Assembly: GCF_000002425.4 (NCBI RefSeq)
Contig: NC_037255.1
Span: 12,801,626-12,865,625 of the forward strand
Reading direction: 5' to 3'
Origin: Physcomitrium patens
Taxonomy: Eukaryota; Streptophyta; Bryopsida; Funariales; Funariaceae
Length of the DNA stretch: 64,000 bases
Shown piece by piece: positions 12,104 through 26,048 of the stretch (its first letter is position 1; every line of letters starts with the position of its first letter). The notes under the pieces were generated by a model. It made no database searches. It was given only the letters and a program-made list of their open reading frames with translations, and had not been told where the DNA came from. The translations under genes were made by a program, and so were the position numbers.

Positions 12104-13281
12104 GTATTCATCTATGTTTTTAACACAAATTAGAATGTTATATTCAGTTGGTACATCACTTGATCCTAAATATGAATATCCTTACTAATGTCATTACCCT
12201 ATTACTTACAAATCTTCACAATCCCATGGCTGATTAATATATACTTCAATTAATACACATCTTATTTAAAATATCCTATGAACTCCAACTAGGTTGGAAT
12301 ACTCTTCCTTCTTTTAATTGACTTTGCCTCGAGGTGTCCATGCTTTTCACAAGGCACACTATTTTGGAGATTTTTTAAGCATTATAATGGTGATCTATGT
12401 AAGTAAAGAGACAAATTAATAATTATTACAATACTATATGAAAAATTTAGAATCATTTCATCCTTATCATAGTACATTAAAACAATGTTTGAGGTAGCAT
12501 TTTTCTTTTTGTCTCTTAAAGTATTATCCATGTTGTCTTATGACCTTCTCAAAGTTTTAATCCCTTATTTCTTAGTCTTATCATAATTTATAAAAGTAAA
12601 GGTTTAATCTTCATGTATTTTATTTTAATAATTATCATTATTTAGTTATTTATCTATGTTAGTTTGGAAGTTTTACAGTTACGCACTTGAAAATAAATAA
12701 TACATATAGTTGTTTTGCTAAAGCTTTTCAAATCTTAAATAACTTTATGAGATTTATTTTCCCTCATTATTGTAGTGACTTTTCTTTTGAAGAAGATCAT
12801 TAATATTCTAATGTTGAATAAATAATCTTTTATTTATCTAAATTATTAATTAGAAACCATTTTAAAAAGCTAAAATTGTACTTAAATAAACAAGTACATA
12901 TAATTATATATGTAATATTTAAAAATTTTAACTACATAAATTACAAAAAATGGTTATATATATATATATATATAAGGTATTGCCAAGGCCACTATAATTT
13001 TTGCTACAATCTACCATCTACCGCATGTGACCATAATGTTTGCTATTGCTACTACAATCCACTACTCATTCAATTTATTCCTTTATTTTTTAAAATTTTA
13101 ATAAAAAATATTTTTAACATTTTTAATATATTTATTTTTATAAAAATTTATAGAATATACATTGGATTTCAATAAAAATAAAAATAAATAAAATAATGAC
13201 ATGTGGTGGATGGCAAATTGTGGTGGATTGTATCTTATATATATATATATATATATATACATCTATATATATATACATACA

Positions 13282-13347
<66 letters not shown>

Positions 13348-15116
13348 TCTTTTTTATTTTTATTTTTGTCCAAGATATTTAAACATTACTGCTAGGGAGA
13401 TTCTTCATAATGTAATACAAAACTATTGTATAATTTTTTATTAATACTTTATTTAAAAAAACAAGAATATTATTTACATTGAGACTAGTTTTTTTATTTT
13501 GTATTAAATTTAGATATTTTTTATTTCAAAATATAATATTATTTTATTTATTTGATTCTATTTAAAATGACTAACAGCATATATTTATATATACACATAT
13601 ACATATATAACATTTTAGAAATGTGTTAAGGCTAGTGATGCTTATATTATTTGTATTTGAAACTAATCATTGTTAGATTTAAAAGAAGAAAAATAAATAA
13701 AACAGAAAAAAGAAAATAAAAAGAGCACTACTTTTTTATTTTTTATTTTTTTTGTTAGTCAAAATTAGATCCAAGTTGCTGGAGAATTTGTGTGGAATGC
13801 TGGAAATAAATAGTTTCAAAGCCTGATATTAAAATTTGATAAAATCCATACTTATTGCAATAATAAGTTGTTTGTGCTGCATTTTATTTTATTTTTTTAT
13901 AATAAATTGAAAAAGTAAGATTTATTATGTGTTGTCTATATTAATGTAAACATTATATAGATACAACTCAGTGTTTTCAGATTGTTTTCAATTTCTAGTA
14001 TAAAACAGGTACAACTTCTAATAAGCTTTTAAAAAAAATGCCAATCCAAATTTAGTATCACTTATTTCAAAATTTGAAATTTAGCATACTATATCTATCT
14101 TTAGTATTCCTGTGTCTCATGTATTTTTTGAGCAATCCATCCATTGAATATCAAAATAAAATGAAGGTGTAAAATCTGCATTAGTGGTCTTTCTTGAATA
14201 GTGGGCACAGAAAATGCAAGGATGCAAGTGGTTGTGTGGACTAATTGGTGAAACTGCTCATGAGACATGGTCTCTCTGCTTCCTCTGAGAAAGACCTTGT
14301 CAGGATAGGTACACACAAGTTCAACTATTTTTTTTCAGCCTAGATAACTTGGTTTGCACCTCCTACTGAGCTCACTCTCTTTGCCGAAATGTACAAGAAA
14401 AAGATTAAAAGGGTTGTGGTCAATGGGAATAATCAGTGATTCTTCAAACTGCAGCTTGTAACATCTTTCAACAAGAACGTTGGAGCCTTGCATAATGGGT
14501 TACTCCAACTTAGGATGAAAACAAGAGAAGAGTTGCAAACCATTGAATTTACCATTCCAGGTCTTTCATATAAAGAGTTCATGTTTTCCAGTGAAAGTAG
14601 CACACATTTCTGTACCGTTCACAATTTGATACAATTGAGAGATCTGCCTACAAGAGATAGCAAACTAGAGTTTCATGGTACTGCCCAAACTCCATTACAG
14701 TAAATGGAGTTGTGGGCCAAAGAAGGTAATTATGGTAAGAAATAAAAAGATAGATTGACTCAATTTCGAAAGCAGGTATGACTACAGTGACAAATCATCT
14801 CACTTGAATAGTTTGCCTGAATTCTCACATACATATAGTGAAAGATGGACAGAACGAGGAGATCAAAATATTGTAAGTCGTACAAACTTGAGACCCTATA
14901 ACACAACTTAGCATAGGTCACTACTTGGAGAGACTACCACGATTGCCTCAAGAGAAGCTAGAACAAAACTAAACTGTGTCGAAAAAGCTTCGATAATGAG
15001 GCAATCCTTCCCGGACGGACAACCCTGGAAAGACATGGTTATCACAACCACCATGTCGTGAAGAATAGAATGGTTAAAGAATATCGAAACGCGAACACAA
15101 AATTTGTGCAGCTTCT
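10001..15116. other. Long AT-rich gene desert
   Basis: No recognised gene, LTR or RNA. (AT)n tracts lie at 10988-11014, 11722-11751, 12068-12098 and about 12951-12973, with a compound AT/ACAT tract at 13233-13349. A 71-codon plus frame at 14488-14703 sits in a moderately GC stretch (14300-15116) but matches nothing I know. Confidence 0.5.
13233..13349. repeat. Compound (AT)n/(ATAC)n microsatellite
   Basis: Alternating pure AT blocks and ATACATACATAT blocks over about 117 bp. The apparent reading frames across it (Tyr-Ile repeats) are artefacts of the repeat. Confidence 0.9.
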
Positions 15117-15428
15117 TCACTTAATAGGTGAAGATTTCGGGGTAGCGGGTGATACCTCCCCAATCAAACTGGTTTCTCCGCCCTCCAGGTCTACGATCTG
15201 AGCCTCTTGGTCCATTTTAATAAACAGCGGCATGGCGAGCACCAAGAGCGTTGTCCCCGCAACCCAGGCCGCCTTGCTCGTGCTCCACAGCATGTTTTGG
15301 CTGACCTGCACCGTGTTGGTGGCGACCTTGCGTGCCTTCTCAATGTACCCCAACCCGGAGGACAGATTGAAGCTCACCGCTCTTCCCCACTTCTTCTCAT
15401 TCCCACTGTCGGCCGCGATGGCCGCCAT
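15117..15428 (-). CDS. TOM9: TOM9, plant Tom22-type mitochondrial import receptor subunit
   Basis: Single-exon protein of 103 aa. It has the plant TOM9 core: VQVSQNMLWSTSKAAWVAG, then a single transmembrane segment at about residues 53-71 (TTLLVLAMPLF), then IKMDQEAQ. This matches the Arabidopsis TOM9 pattern (STGKAAWIAGTT, EMDREAQ) as I remember it. Plant TOM9 is the shortened counterpart of fungal Tom22: it lacks the acidic cytosolic receptor domain and organises the TOM complex in the outer mitochondrial membrane. The cytosolic part here is short and not acidic, as expected. The ATG at 15428 gives the usual length. A 173-codon frame on the opposite strand (15232-15753) is a shadow. The gene stands alone, in the same orientation as the pyrophosphatase and phosphatidylinositol synthase genes. 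Confidence 0.85.
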   Translation of the reverse strand: MAAIAADSGNEKKWGRAVSFNLSSGLGYIEKARKVATNTVQVSQNMLWSTSKAAWVAGTTLLVLAMPLFIKMDQEAQIVDLEGGETSLIGEVSPATPKSSPIK

Positions 15429-16892
15429 TGCAACGTGGAGCTCTCAAATCTCGCCCAGTTCTCAAAGACTCCAACAGACAGTGGCGAATTGCAGCTCCTG
15501 GCGGGGTTCGTTCTCAGTGGACTTTGCACCTGTGAGAGTGCTGAATAACTCGTTGGAATCAGCACCAAATGGAGAAGGAAGGGGAGACGATGAGCCCAAT
15601 CGGTCGGAGGAGAGAATCATCGGCAGTATGCTGCAGCATCGCAATAAGGGAGGGCCCTTGCTGGGCCCCGACGACGGCCTTGGATCGGGCGTCGTTTCCC
15701 ATGCGCTTCCTGCCGACCTGGACATCCACTTCACCATTGGTGAAATAACATAAACTATTCATTGAAAATTATATGACTTATTCTTTAAACCCACACACTC
15801 ACATCAAAAATATCTCACGTTCTCTTCCTCGTTACATTTTAACCTCAATTAAACTAATCATAACAGATACAAATGGTAAAGAACCTAGAAAACTCAAGTT
15901 TTTTTTGTTAGATCTTTCACCATCCTTTGTGCCTAAAAGACAACAATCATGTTGCTTATATATATTCCTTCCATGTGAAGGTCAGATTTGTCCATTCCTT
16001 GCTATTTAATCTGCATCCTTTTTAAGTGCTCAGCATGCAACTTCCACCACAAGGATGTCCAAAACTAGAAATTTGTGAACCTAATTCTAGTAGTTTCGTT
16101 TGTTTGGGACCATACGCATCTGTGTCCATGTATTAATAGTATATTGTGAAGTTACTACAGTGAAAGGAAACCATTGCAGTATTATCTGCCATGTTTAATC
16201 ATTTGATGTCTTATTCTTCATTTAGAGGTTGAAATGAGCTCATGTCCGTCCATATTTTAGACATCGATTGAACAGATCAGACCAACAACACTATATAAAT
16301 AGGAATATGGGAATAAACTTGCAGCCCAACTAAGCAATTTTTTCCAAAAGCACCTTATTATTTGACTTGCTAGTTACATATGCTATGCAACATGCTTTCT
16401 CCAGCGTTGCTCTGTCATGAAGGACTTGGCCCTTGCAAGTGGATACAACTAGGTTCAACATTTGTCCTGAGATTTCAAAAAAATTTAGAGCCTTCATCCT
16501 GTGATGTTGGCCTGTTGCCAAGCTTCAGCAGTAGTCATCAGTTAACTTCGCGTCTCCTCTCGAGCATGAACCAAATTTCCAGATGCCCGCCAAGTTCAAT
16601 AATGGTTTCCTATTACACCTATTATTGATCATAGCGAAAAGCATATTCTAGGCAGGTGTACTCTGGCATATTATTTTCAGACCACGACAAAGTAAATTGA
16701 ACAATGAACAAGAGTGATGTATTGTAATAAAAAAATTGTACAATACTTGAACTCTACAAAATGGGACGGAATCATTTCAAGCTATATGATACATTCTGAA
16801 TGACCAGTTGCTCATAAAAAACTTGAGTGCCAACCTTACTATAAGCTACTTATAAAACAACTAAAACTCGTAGAATTTCTAAGGGATGCAGG
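15429..16892. other. Spacer between TOM9 and phosphatidylinositol synthase
   Basis: Should hold the TOM9 promoter (just above 15428) and the 3' UTR of the synthase (just below 16893). Frames at 16330-16521 (-) and 16380-16628 (+) overlap each other and match nothing I recognise. Confidence 0.4.
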
Positions 16893-19325
16893 CTACTGGC
16901 TCTTGGAACTATACCGGTGGGTGTCATATCTTACGCACACATCAGCTGCCGTTTTCATCTGTCATTTAGTGGAAACATTTTAAAGTTATATGCGTCTTGT
17001 TAGAAACTTAAATATCAATCATAATGTCTACGAACATCTGCACGAACTACAAAGACTGATTTAGAGTATAGAGGCATTGTCATGTGACAATATTTCTCGA
17101 CTAAGACCTCGTAAATTGACTACGCACCCGCAGAAAAATCAACAGTACTAACATGACCACAACAAACAGCACTAATAATACATTGAATGTACCTGGACAA
17201 GATTCACAAGTTGTTTAATCGCACAGCCAGGGAGCGCAATCACTAGTACAATACCGTAGACTGTCCTCTCAGCAACAGCATGTCTTGCAACCTGCGAGAT
17301 AAGACCGAAATCCTAGATGCATTAATAAATCTGTTTTTCCTTTGTTGGGGACTAACGCTATTCCAGAAGGGATAACATTTGCAAAGAATCAAACGGGAGA
17401 GAACCAAGAGAGAAAAGCACCTCGTAAGGGCTTCCGATGTTCCCGTCAGCGGCGAGCATGTAGAGAAGTATATAAGCAATCTGATCCGCGAACACAAAAC
17501 TATGATAAGTCTTGTTTCGTTTCAAATTTATTACAACACATTGAAGTGACGAGATGGTTTAGTTTAATTGCCATTCGTCAGAATTAGATGATAAAAGACA
17601 TATAATTTCGTCCACTACATTCGCACCTCAGCCCCAATGGCGCAGTATCCCATGAAGTAGCGATGCTGGTAGTACAGACGAAGAAGAGTGCTCTTGCTGT
17701 CACCCATGTCCTTATGACTTGCCTTGCTCGACAAGTGAGTGCTGCAAAAAAGACAACAATAATAATACACAACTCTTAAACGTAAATTTCTCGTGCATGC
17801 CTAGTTTAAAATCACGATCTTTGTGGCGAAATTAAAAATATTTAGACTCGCATGAGAGCAGACCTAAACATCTGTAACCAATGGCTGGAAATGTCCAAAG
17901 CGAGAAGTCCAAGGAACAGTCCGTAATGGGACCTGATCAGGCATAAAACCAGAACAAACAAGCCTCAGCAAGTAAAGAACCACATTGTTATCAATAGTAT
18001 ACGTGATACATTTCTCAAGCAAGAGAGGTAGCAATAGTTAACACTTAAAATTAAATAAAATGAGTCTGAACGTATTGCTTAAGGGTACAGTAACAAAGCA
18101 AACTTACTTGTAGAAGTGGGTCAGAAGTACCAAGAGTGCAGCAGTACTAACCCTAAACCAATATCAAATAAGGATCAAGAAGGTCAGCAGATTCTTTTTT
18201 CGAATATCTCACCAAGATTATAGCATTCTGCAGGAACCTATCAACTGAATAACTCGGCTGAAGAACAAACTCGTGTATACCAATCAGAAACAGGAAACGA
18301 CCCAGACGTGAAAATTGGAATACAGGAAAAAAACAAAGCAAACTCCATAAAAAGGATAGCAAAACCACTAGGAAAGTTTATTACCTGTCAGTCACCATGT
18401 CTAAAACTGCTCCAAAAGTTGATTCTGTTAAAAGGCACACATACGAGTCTCAGAAACATGAGCACCAATGAAATTACATCCTTAGTCCCTTGCGCCTGAC
18501 GGAGATGCCCTTGAAGTAAAGAAACGGGCCAAACTAATTTGTCTAGACGGTGCCCAAAAAGGAAAGTCATTCAAACTATGTAGGCAGCAAAAAAAGATCT
18601 GCAGCAGCCAAAAGAATTCTTGGTAGCATTAGAAAATATCTGCTGTTTGAGACGTTGAGCTAGAGAGTGCATACTCTGGTTAAACATGCGAGCAAAGCGA
18701 CCATCAAGTTCATCGCATACAAAGCTGCAAAAATATATCAACCAAACACGTACCAAACACTATTAGGAAGACTACTATAGGTGATTCTGCAGGTCAGAAA
18801 TGTCCAGGTCTAGTATCCGGAACACCTGCAGGGACTTTAGACCTTCGACAAGCTCCAACTACCCCCTCCCTTACTAAGATGAATATTTGAAGTGTACTTG
18901 TGATTCTTATTTCGACAGTTCTATTATATCTTTCATAGAAGAAAATTCGTAAGATCGAGGTAGAGGTCTTTAAAACTAGACTCATAAGCCAGAAACTGAA
19001 AGACACATGTTGTCGTTTGACTATACCTTGCAAAGTAGAGAATAGCAAACAGTTTTTTGTTTGTAAAGGCAACTCCAAAAGCTGCGACATTGGCGATAAT
19101 CCTGGCATATCCTGTTAAAAAATGCCATGTCCATTATTGATGGACACCAAATAAACTCAACTAGCAAAAACAGCAGTGTTTGAATTGATGGAACCCAATA
19201 ATCAATCTTGCACCTGGAACGTTTTCACAGGATGCATGGATCTGCTTACCAATAATGTTAGGAATGTAAAGATAAATGGGCCAGTTCCTCTGTTTGGGGG
19301 AGTCCTCGATAGTTGAGTCCTCCAT
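16893..19325 (-). CDS. PIS1: CDP-diacylglycerol-inositol 3-phosphatidyltransferase (phosphatidylinositol synthase)
   Basis: Joins CDP-diacylglycerol and myo-inositol to make phosphatidylinositol in the ER membrane, the entry to phosphoinositides and inositol sphingolipids. Ten coding exons on the minus strand: 19325-19250, 19111-19027, 18724-18675, 18424-18385, 18152-18108, 17932-17864, 17741-17627, 17480-17421, 17291-17193 and 16958-16893. All introns are GT-AG and the sum is 705 nt (234 aa). The N-terminus has YLYIPNIIGYARII. Exons 3-4 rebuild the complete CDP-alcohol phosphotransferase motif D58-x2-D61-G-x2-A-R-x8-G75-x3-D79-x3-D83. Later exons give LALDISSHWLQMF and, near the end, MKTAADVCVRYD, both typical of plant PIS. 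Several hydrophobic helices fit a multipass membrane enzyme. The 40-50 nt exons and phase matches make the model firm. Confidence 0.94.
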
Positions 19326-22100
19326 TGTTTAATATAAGTTTCACACAGAGAAGAACTTATATGCAATGAACTCCAGTCAATCCTCCAAAACTCCCAGACA
19401 GGAATTGAATATTTATATTTGACGAACCTGTACCGAACACAACAACGAAAAAATCCGTGACGAGGAAAAAATTGTCAATCACATTACAATGATTACTGAA
19501 GCTGGAATAATGATGGTGCCACTTAAATCCTTAAGAATCCATAAGTCATTGATTCTATTCAGGTTGTCGACCATGCTTAGAACGCTTAAGCGTATCAATC
19601 AATACAAGAATGTGCAAGATGGGGGTTTGATAACCTTGAAAATCGCACAGCGAAATTATATATTTCTAAATGTAAGGAAGACCCACAGGCTCCAAGAAGC
19701 AATCACAAGATCACTGGACCTAAGGATTTCACAATCCCTAATTTTCTTGAACAGAACAATACCTTCAATCACCCCCTGTATATGAACTATCAGCTTAAGA
19801 CTCAAGTGAATGAAAAAGTACATTCTACATCAACATGAATATCCCAAACCCTAGATAGCTACAAATCATCAATTAACAGCGCAAAAATGCATGAGATCGA
19901 TAATACCAAATTTTCACTTGAAAATTAACAATAGTCATAAACATGGACTATCATTGCTAGAAATCAACGAGTATGATCAAAAGGAGAAGTCCACCTGCAC
20001 GTACAAAATAGGATACAGCAAAAATGTTCCCTACATAATCCAAGTCAAATGTGTAATCTACAATTCATTTCGGTTTGACAAAACCATAGATCTGAGTCTC
20101 TTCCCCTGACACACATTCAACTTTCCAGCTAAGACTCAAAAAAGCACACCACCACCACCACCAGGACCTACTCCAGCATCGCCCGCACAGAAGCAAAAGT
20201 CAAATCAACCACACTCACGGTGATCGGGTACAGCACGAAGCAAAACATCACAATGCCAACTAGCATAACCGAGCACTCCGCGAAACCACTCGTAAACCTC
20301 CAGAAAAAAATAAAAAATACAAAGAATGCTAAAAAAAAATGAAGACAAATATTAAAATAAAATCATGGGCCGTTGTATGAAATCCATACGTACACGAATG
20401 AGTAGAATTCAAACTCACCTACCACGGAGAAGTTCATAACACCTATCTTTCCTTGTCTCTCTCTGTTGCACGCTCACAAACCACGGTCGGGGCACAACTC
20501 ATCAAACAAACAAACAGAAGCTGACCAAGTAAAGACGAAAGGGGTCGCGCAAATCCTCGGAGAAAGGAACCTCGTCCAATGTCAGGGACCGATGCGCCAG
20601 CTGAGCGTCGACCTATCCGGTCTATACCCGCTTCGAAAGGATTAATATACCTGCCTACATACCCGTTCAGGGTGAGCTCAGTGGTATGACACCGGACCTC
20701 AATATTCGACTTCGAGATACTCCCAGTTATGATCAGATTGAAGAATTCATTGATACAGTTTTTTGTGCCCTTGCGTTGAACACTCGGTCGATGGGGTGCA
20801 CAGGTCGTCTCGCATCGGCTACGGAAAAGCTTTGAAGAAGCGGTATCAGGATCTGTCTGTTCTGCTTTGATTGGTTCGGAGCCATGATTTCGTTTTTGTC
20901 ACTGGCAGCAAGCGTGTCGCAGAGGTTCGATGTTCACGGAATCCCCCCGCCCCCCGCAGATACTTCGATCAGGATGTGATTAGATATCTGCTGAGAATCA
21001 GAATGCTCTTTTTCGTTCCTTCCTTGTTTGACACTTTCGTCGACGTCGTCGACGCTGTAAGTTGCATGCAAGAGGGGCAAATTAGGAGGGTGGATGTGCA
21101 AAAGTGGTAATGACTTTTTCTCCTCGAAAATATCTCCACGAAGGTGCAGAAACGAGCGGTTCCCTTCGGAGATCGACAATGGAGTTCGGGTACTGTTTAG
21201 TTTAAGCGGTGGAGAAAGAACTAGTTCAGGATCTCCTTCAAGACCTCGATTACCCCAAATTTACCCTAAATTATGTCCAATGCGATGAGAATGGAATCCT
21301 CCAGGATCAATGAAGAACTTCACTGCCCGAGTTCTGTGTCTGAACTATTTTCAACCGTCATTTTGCATATGCTCAAATCCTATTCACTAATCCATCCGAT
21401 GTTCATGTCTTACGTCGCTTGCTTTTATCTCAAGAAGAGTGGCTATATCACACCATGTCGTTTTGATGCCGAATGATCGTCTCAAAAATAATTGCACAGG
21501 CTGTTTGAAACGCGGTTATTTAGCTCGCAACAGAAAAAGACTTGCTCGCACTATGCTCCATGAGGTACCATCCACTTCGAACAAGTTTCTATCAAGAAAA
21601 AAACGGAACTAAGAAAATAAGTGTGGAGTGTAATGATAGTAGACACGTTGCTTCACATCAAGAATCGGCTTCGAGTCACAGAAAAATATAAATACAAATA
21701 GATTTCTGTTAAGTGAGTAATTTTAATTACAGATACACACATGTTTCTAAACGTAGAAGAGTAATATCAAGAGTAAAATAGAAACAAATCACTAATCCTT
21801 AAAATTTTTACTCCTTAAGGTGATTTCAAAATAATAATAATAGTGCTACTACTACTAATAATAATATATATGTTATTTAATTACCACCGTCAGGGGGATT
21901 GCGTCGCCAGGAAGAACGCAACGTCGCACGAACACGGGCCGCTGATGTGGCACCGGCGATCGAAGGGCCACGGGGGCATGGGACTTGCTTTCGGAGGCCG
22001 CAAAGAGAAGCCCTAGGGGTGCCAGCCAATGGTGTGCCCGCAGGAGGGGTCCACGTAGGATCCGAAGGACGCCTGTGGCCCAAGGGCTTTCCCGTCTCTT
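19326..22100. other. Divergent spacer between PIS (-) and ClpC (+)
   Basis: Should hold both promoters and leaders. Overlapping short frames (for example 20871-21110 and 21273-21476 on plus) match nothing I know. A palindrome GTCGACGTCGTCGAC lies near 21040, and a telo-box-like ACCCTAAA near 21263. An ATT/ACT trinucleotide run lies at 21830-21868. Confidence 0.4.
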
Positions 22101-24365
22101 ATCTTCCTCTTTAGCCTTCGTCACTCCGCTTCTTCTCCTCATGCTTCTTCCGATTCTGCTTCTCCTTCTATTTCCCACCCTCTCCCCCGTGCATGCATGG
22201 TCTTGCACAAACTCTCCTCTCGTTTGGAAGTATCCACCCCCGTCGCAACTGCGGGAGCTTCCGATCGACCGGGATTACATGGTATGCCTCCCAATTGCCC
22301 CTGAAATTCTCGCTTCTGGCATTGTGTAGCTGCAATTTGATGCCCGATTTAATCAATTTGCTCTGTTTCTGCTCAATTTGTTCCGAGCCAAGGGGAGAAT
22401 GTAGAGGAATTGAAGCATGTCGTGGTGGTGTGTTCGATTGGTGGTTTAGTTGAGAGCGGTCCGGTGAGTCGATGTTCTTCTTTCTGGAATCAGGTCTGTG
22501 ATGCGTTTGAGGTTTTTGTTTTTGTTTTTGTTTTATTTTGTTTTGTTTTGTTTTTTTTTTTTTTTTTTGGTTTGGTTTGACTGAGGTCTTTGGATCGTGA
22601 CTTCGCCATGAAGATTTTGTGAAATTGGAAACGTGAGCGCTGCAGCTTCGTCGAACTTACTCTGGCAGGATATTCTGCATGAGATCACACTAAATCATGA
22701 CTCTCGATTCGATCCACATTGCAGTTTTATGATAGTTCCATTAGTTACAGTATCTTGCAGCATCTTGTCTTTCGGAAGTTGGAAGGGCGGACTTGGAGAA
22801 GGGGAAGGGGTGAGGGTGACCGGGTGTTTTTGGTCTGAACTGGGAGCTGAGAAGTTTCGGATGGAGCGGTGTGTTGTATATCGGATCTTGGAAGCCTTAA
22901 GGTATCTTCCAACCGGGGAATTGGAAGATTCTCGTGAAGGCTTCACGATTTTTTTAGCGACTTTGCCAGTGGTAGCAGAGCAGTCGTAAATTGCACATCA
23001 TTTGATTGTTATTTGGTTAGCAGATACAAGACGGTCGAGTCTCTTGCATACAAAGTCCTGCGAGTAACGACGGATGCAAGAAAGTCGCTCATCCTCTGTG
23101 CAAGGACCATCAGGAACTTTTAATCTTTTTCAAGAGGGAGATTTCGTGGCTTTTCCTATTCTTCTTCGGACCGCTTTTACTGAGTCTTTGCTTCTTTTTT
23201 TTTTTGTTTTTTTGATAGCATTGCAAAGTTCCGCCTTGCACATCGCTCGATCTCCATGCCTTCGTTTGTTGGGTGTTTTGGTATTTTCTTCCCTGGTATG
23301 TTTGTGGGGGAGGGGAGGGATGAAGGGAGTAATCACTGGTATGTACAGTTGAATTGTGGCTACGAATTTGAATGACTCTGGATGGGTGCCAGAACAAGGA
23401 TTCTGTATCCACGATTTCACCATTGTGAAGCGAATTGTGGTTTGGGCTCTTGATTCAGAATATGCGACGGATTCATTTGATGAAATGTGTAGTGTATGCG
23501 TGAACGGATTATTATTTCTTTTATTTTCCTGTTTGATTCTTAGCAGCAATGGCACTTTTCTGACGAGTGCCGTGGATTTAAAAGTTGATTTTGTTGCAGA
23601 TACCAAGATAAAGTTGCCTTTCAATATTTTTCTTATCTTCCTTTTCACATGTAAGCCGTCTGCATGTATGGATTTGCCGGAGTTGTTGGTTAGTTAGCTG
23701 GTTTATTTGATCTTTATGCCGATCCACCTGGTCGTCAGTGGATGCGTTTTTTTGTTCCTTATTTTAGTTGCAGTGAAGGACGTTCAAATAATTAACTCTT
23801 GGGAATATGCAGTTGTAATTCTTTTATACAGGTGTTGATGATAATGTTATTCGGTGGTAACTTTTCTTCGAAAAAGAGATTCATAATTTTGTTTGGATAG
23901 AGGATTGTCAACATTGAAAGTATTACAGGCGGGATGAATATTTTGTGTGAAATTAAAGATGCGACCATCCTATTTGAATTTTCTGCCATGGATCTGTTGT
24001 TTCAGTTCTGATTCAAGGCTACACACCAGTTCCCTTCTGATTAATAACATCATAGCTGTGCTGAGCCCTCACAAATGTGTATCTTAGCGTATTAGGTTTG
24101 GGGATGTATGACGTTACACCTTTATATCCTCTTACGAATGTTTCTTTCATCGGAATCGATACGATGTCGTGTTTTTCTACAAATGCGATTTTAGAATTGC
24201 CTTGAGTAGTGTTTAATGACATTGTTGTCCCAACTTATTGAACGCAGGTGTACAGGTCAGCGTAGTTTTACAGTGTAATTGTGCTGCAATCGAAATTCTT
24301 TTAATCGGAAACAGGAAATTTTACTTAAGGGCGACGAACATCAGAAAATCCCTGAGAACATCAAG
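22101..24365 (+). other. Probable ClpC leader with a long 5' UTR intron
   Basis: A good donor (GTGAGT, 22464-22469) follows a GC-rich stretch, and an acceptor ending at 24314 (CGGAAACAG) precedes the ClpC start by about 50 nt, which suggests a roughly 1.85-kb intron in the 5' UTR. The interval has a T-rich GTTTTT run ending in about 20 T (22513-22568). Frames at 21985-22329, 22633-22989 and 23356-23697 look like chance. Leader introns are common in plant housekeeping genes. This one is inference. Confidence 0.4.
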
Positions 24366-26010
24366 ATGGCGGCTGTGACACAGTCCTTGATGGTTCCGGC
24401 AGTGGGAGCATCCCATGGCCAAATTCATAGTAGTAACAAATCTCAAACGCCAGCAAGGGTGGGTCCTCTAGGCAGGAAAAAAGCGCAGATTAAGAATTCT
24501 TCAGTGCCCAGCACAAGGATTCAGTCGTTTTCTGGAATGCGTAAGGCTTCAGTAATTGATGCTTTGACTGTGAAACAAGGACGGGATTTCAAATCCACTG
24601 TGGCAGCTGCGCTTGCGGTGGATAATCAAGAAGGGACCTCCAAGGGTGTCATTACGGCAATGTTCGAACGATTTACCGAGAAGGCCATCAAGGTTATCAT
24701 GTTGGCTCAGGAAGAAGCCAGGCGTTTAGGGCACAACTTTGTTGGTACGGAGCAGATTCTCCTAGGCCTTATCGGAGAGGGGACTGGAATTGCTGCTAAG
24801 GTGTTGAAGTCCATGGGTGTAAACCTTAAGGAGGCTCGTGTGGAGGTAGAGAAGATCATTGGCCGTGGTAGTGGTTTTGTGGCTGTTGAGATTCCGTTCA
24901 CACCCAGAGCTAAGCGAGTCCTTGAGCTGTCACTTGAGGAAGCTAGGCAGCTCGGTAAGATTCATACTCATTGACAGCATTCCTTTTCCGAGCATGTGCA
25001 TTGGAGGGTGGTAGTTTGTGGGTTGGTTGCTCAGTTCTGTTTTGAGAGTTATTCTGTGTTGGTGGAGTTCTGATGTATGTTTTATCATAATATCGCAGGT
25101 CACAATTATATAGGAACCGAGCATCTCCTCCTGGGTTTGTTGCGGGAGGGTGAAGGTGTTGCCGCTCGTGTCCTTGAAAACCTCGGAGCAGACCCTAGCA
25201 ATATACGGACTCAAGTAATTCGGATGGTTGGCGAGAGTACTGAGTCTGTAGGTGCTGGAGTGGGTGGTGGTAGCAGTGGCAATAAGATGCCTACTTTGGA
25301 GGAATACGGTACAAATTTAACGAAGCTTGCTGAAGAGGTTGGTTTTCTAGACATTCTATTTGTGTCGATTGTCTGCATACATGATGCAAATCTTGATTTC
25401 CGCGTTCCTCCAAATTCCGCATAGTAATGAATAATAGGAAAATTGGAGTCAATTATAATCTTTTTGCTGTTATAGGGGAAGTTGGACCCTGTTGTTGGAA
25501 GACAGCCGCAAATTGAGCGTGTGACTCAAATTTTGGGCCGAAGGACAAAGAATAACCCTTGCCTTATTGGAGAGCCTGGAGTTGGAAAAACTGCAATTGC
25601 TGAAGGATTGGCTCAACGTATTGCAACTGGCGATGTGCCTGAAACCATTGAGGGCAAGAAAGTTATCACCCTGGATATGGGATTGTTGGTAGCTGGTACA
25701 AAGTACAGGGGAGAATTTGAAGAGAGGCTTAAGAAGTTGATGGAAGAGATCAAACAAGCTGACGACATTATCCTTGTGATTGATGAAGTACATACACTTA
25801 TTGGTGCTGGTGCTGCTGAGGGTGCTATTGATGCAGCTAACATCTTGAAGCCTGCCCTCGCTCGTGGTGAACTCCAGGCATGATTCTGAATCCTTCAGCT
25901 AAACATTAAACCCTTTTGCTAATGCTGGGTCGTCGTATTGGTATAGTTCATGATTAGAAATTGAGTTGTTTGAATATAATCTCATTGAGCACTTCCACAC
26001 ACAAACACAC

Positions 26011-26048
<38 letters not shown>

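Noticed and set aside
13196-13444. Tyr/Ile repeat frames
   Set aside because: They are translations of an AT/ATAC microsatellite, not genes.
15232-15753. 173-codon plus frame
   Set aside because: It is antisense to TOM9 and its upstream region. The TOM9 match on minus explains the openness.
21985-22329. 114-codon plus frame with Leu-rich segment
   Set aside because: The hydrophobic run comes from CTT/CTC repeats in the probable ClpC leader. No family resemblance.
24279-24365. N-terminal extension of ClpC from an upstream in-frame ATG
   Set aside because: A leader acceptor at 24314 and the typical transit-peptide start MAAVTQSLM at 24366 favour the later start.
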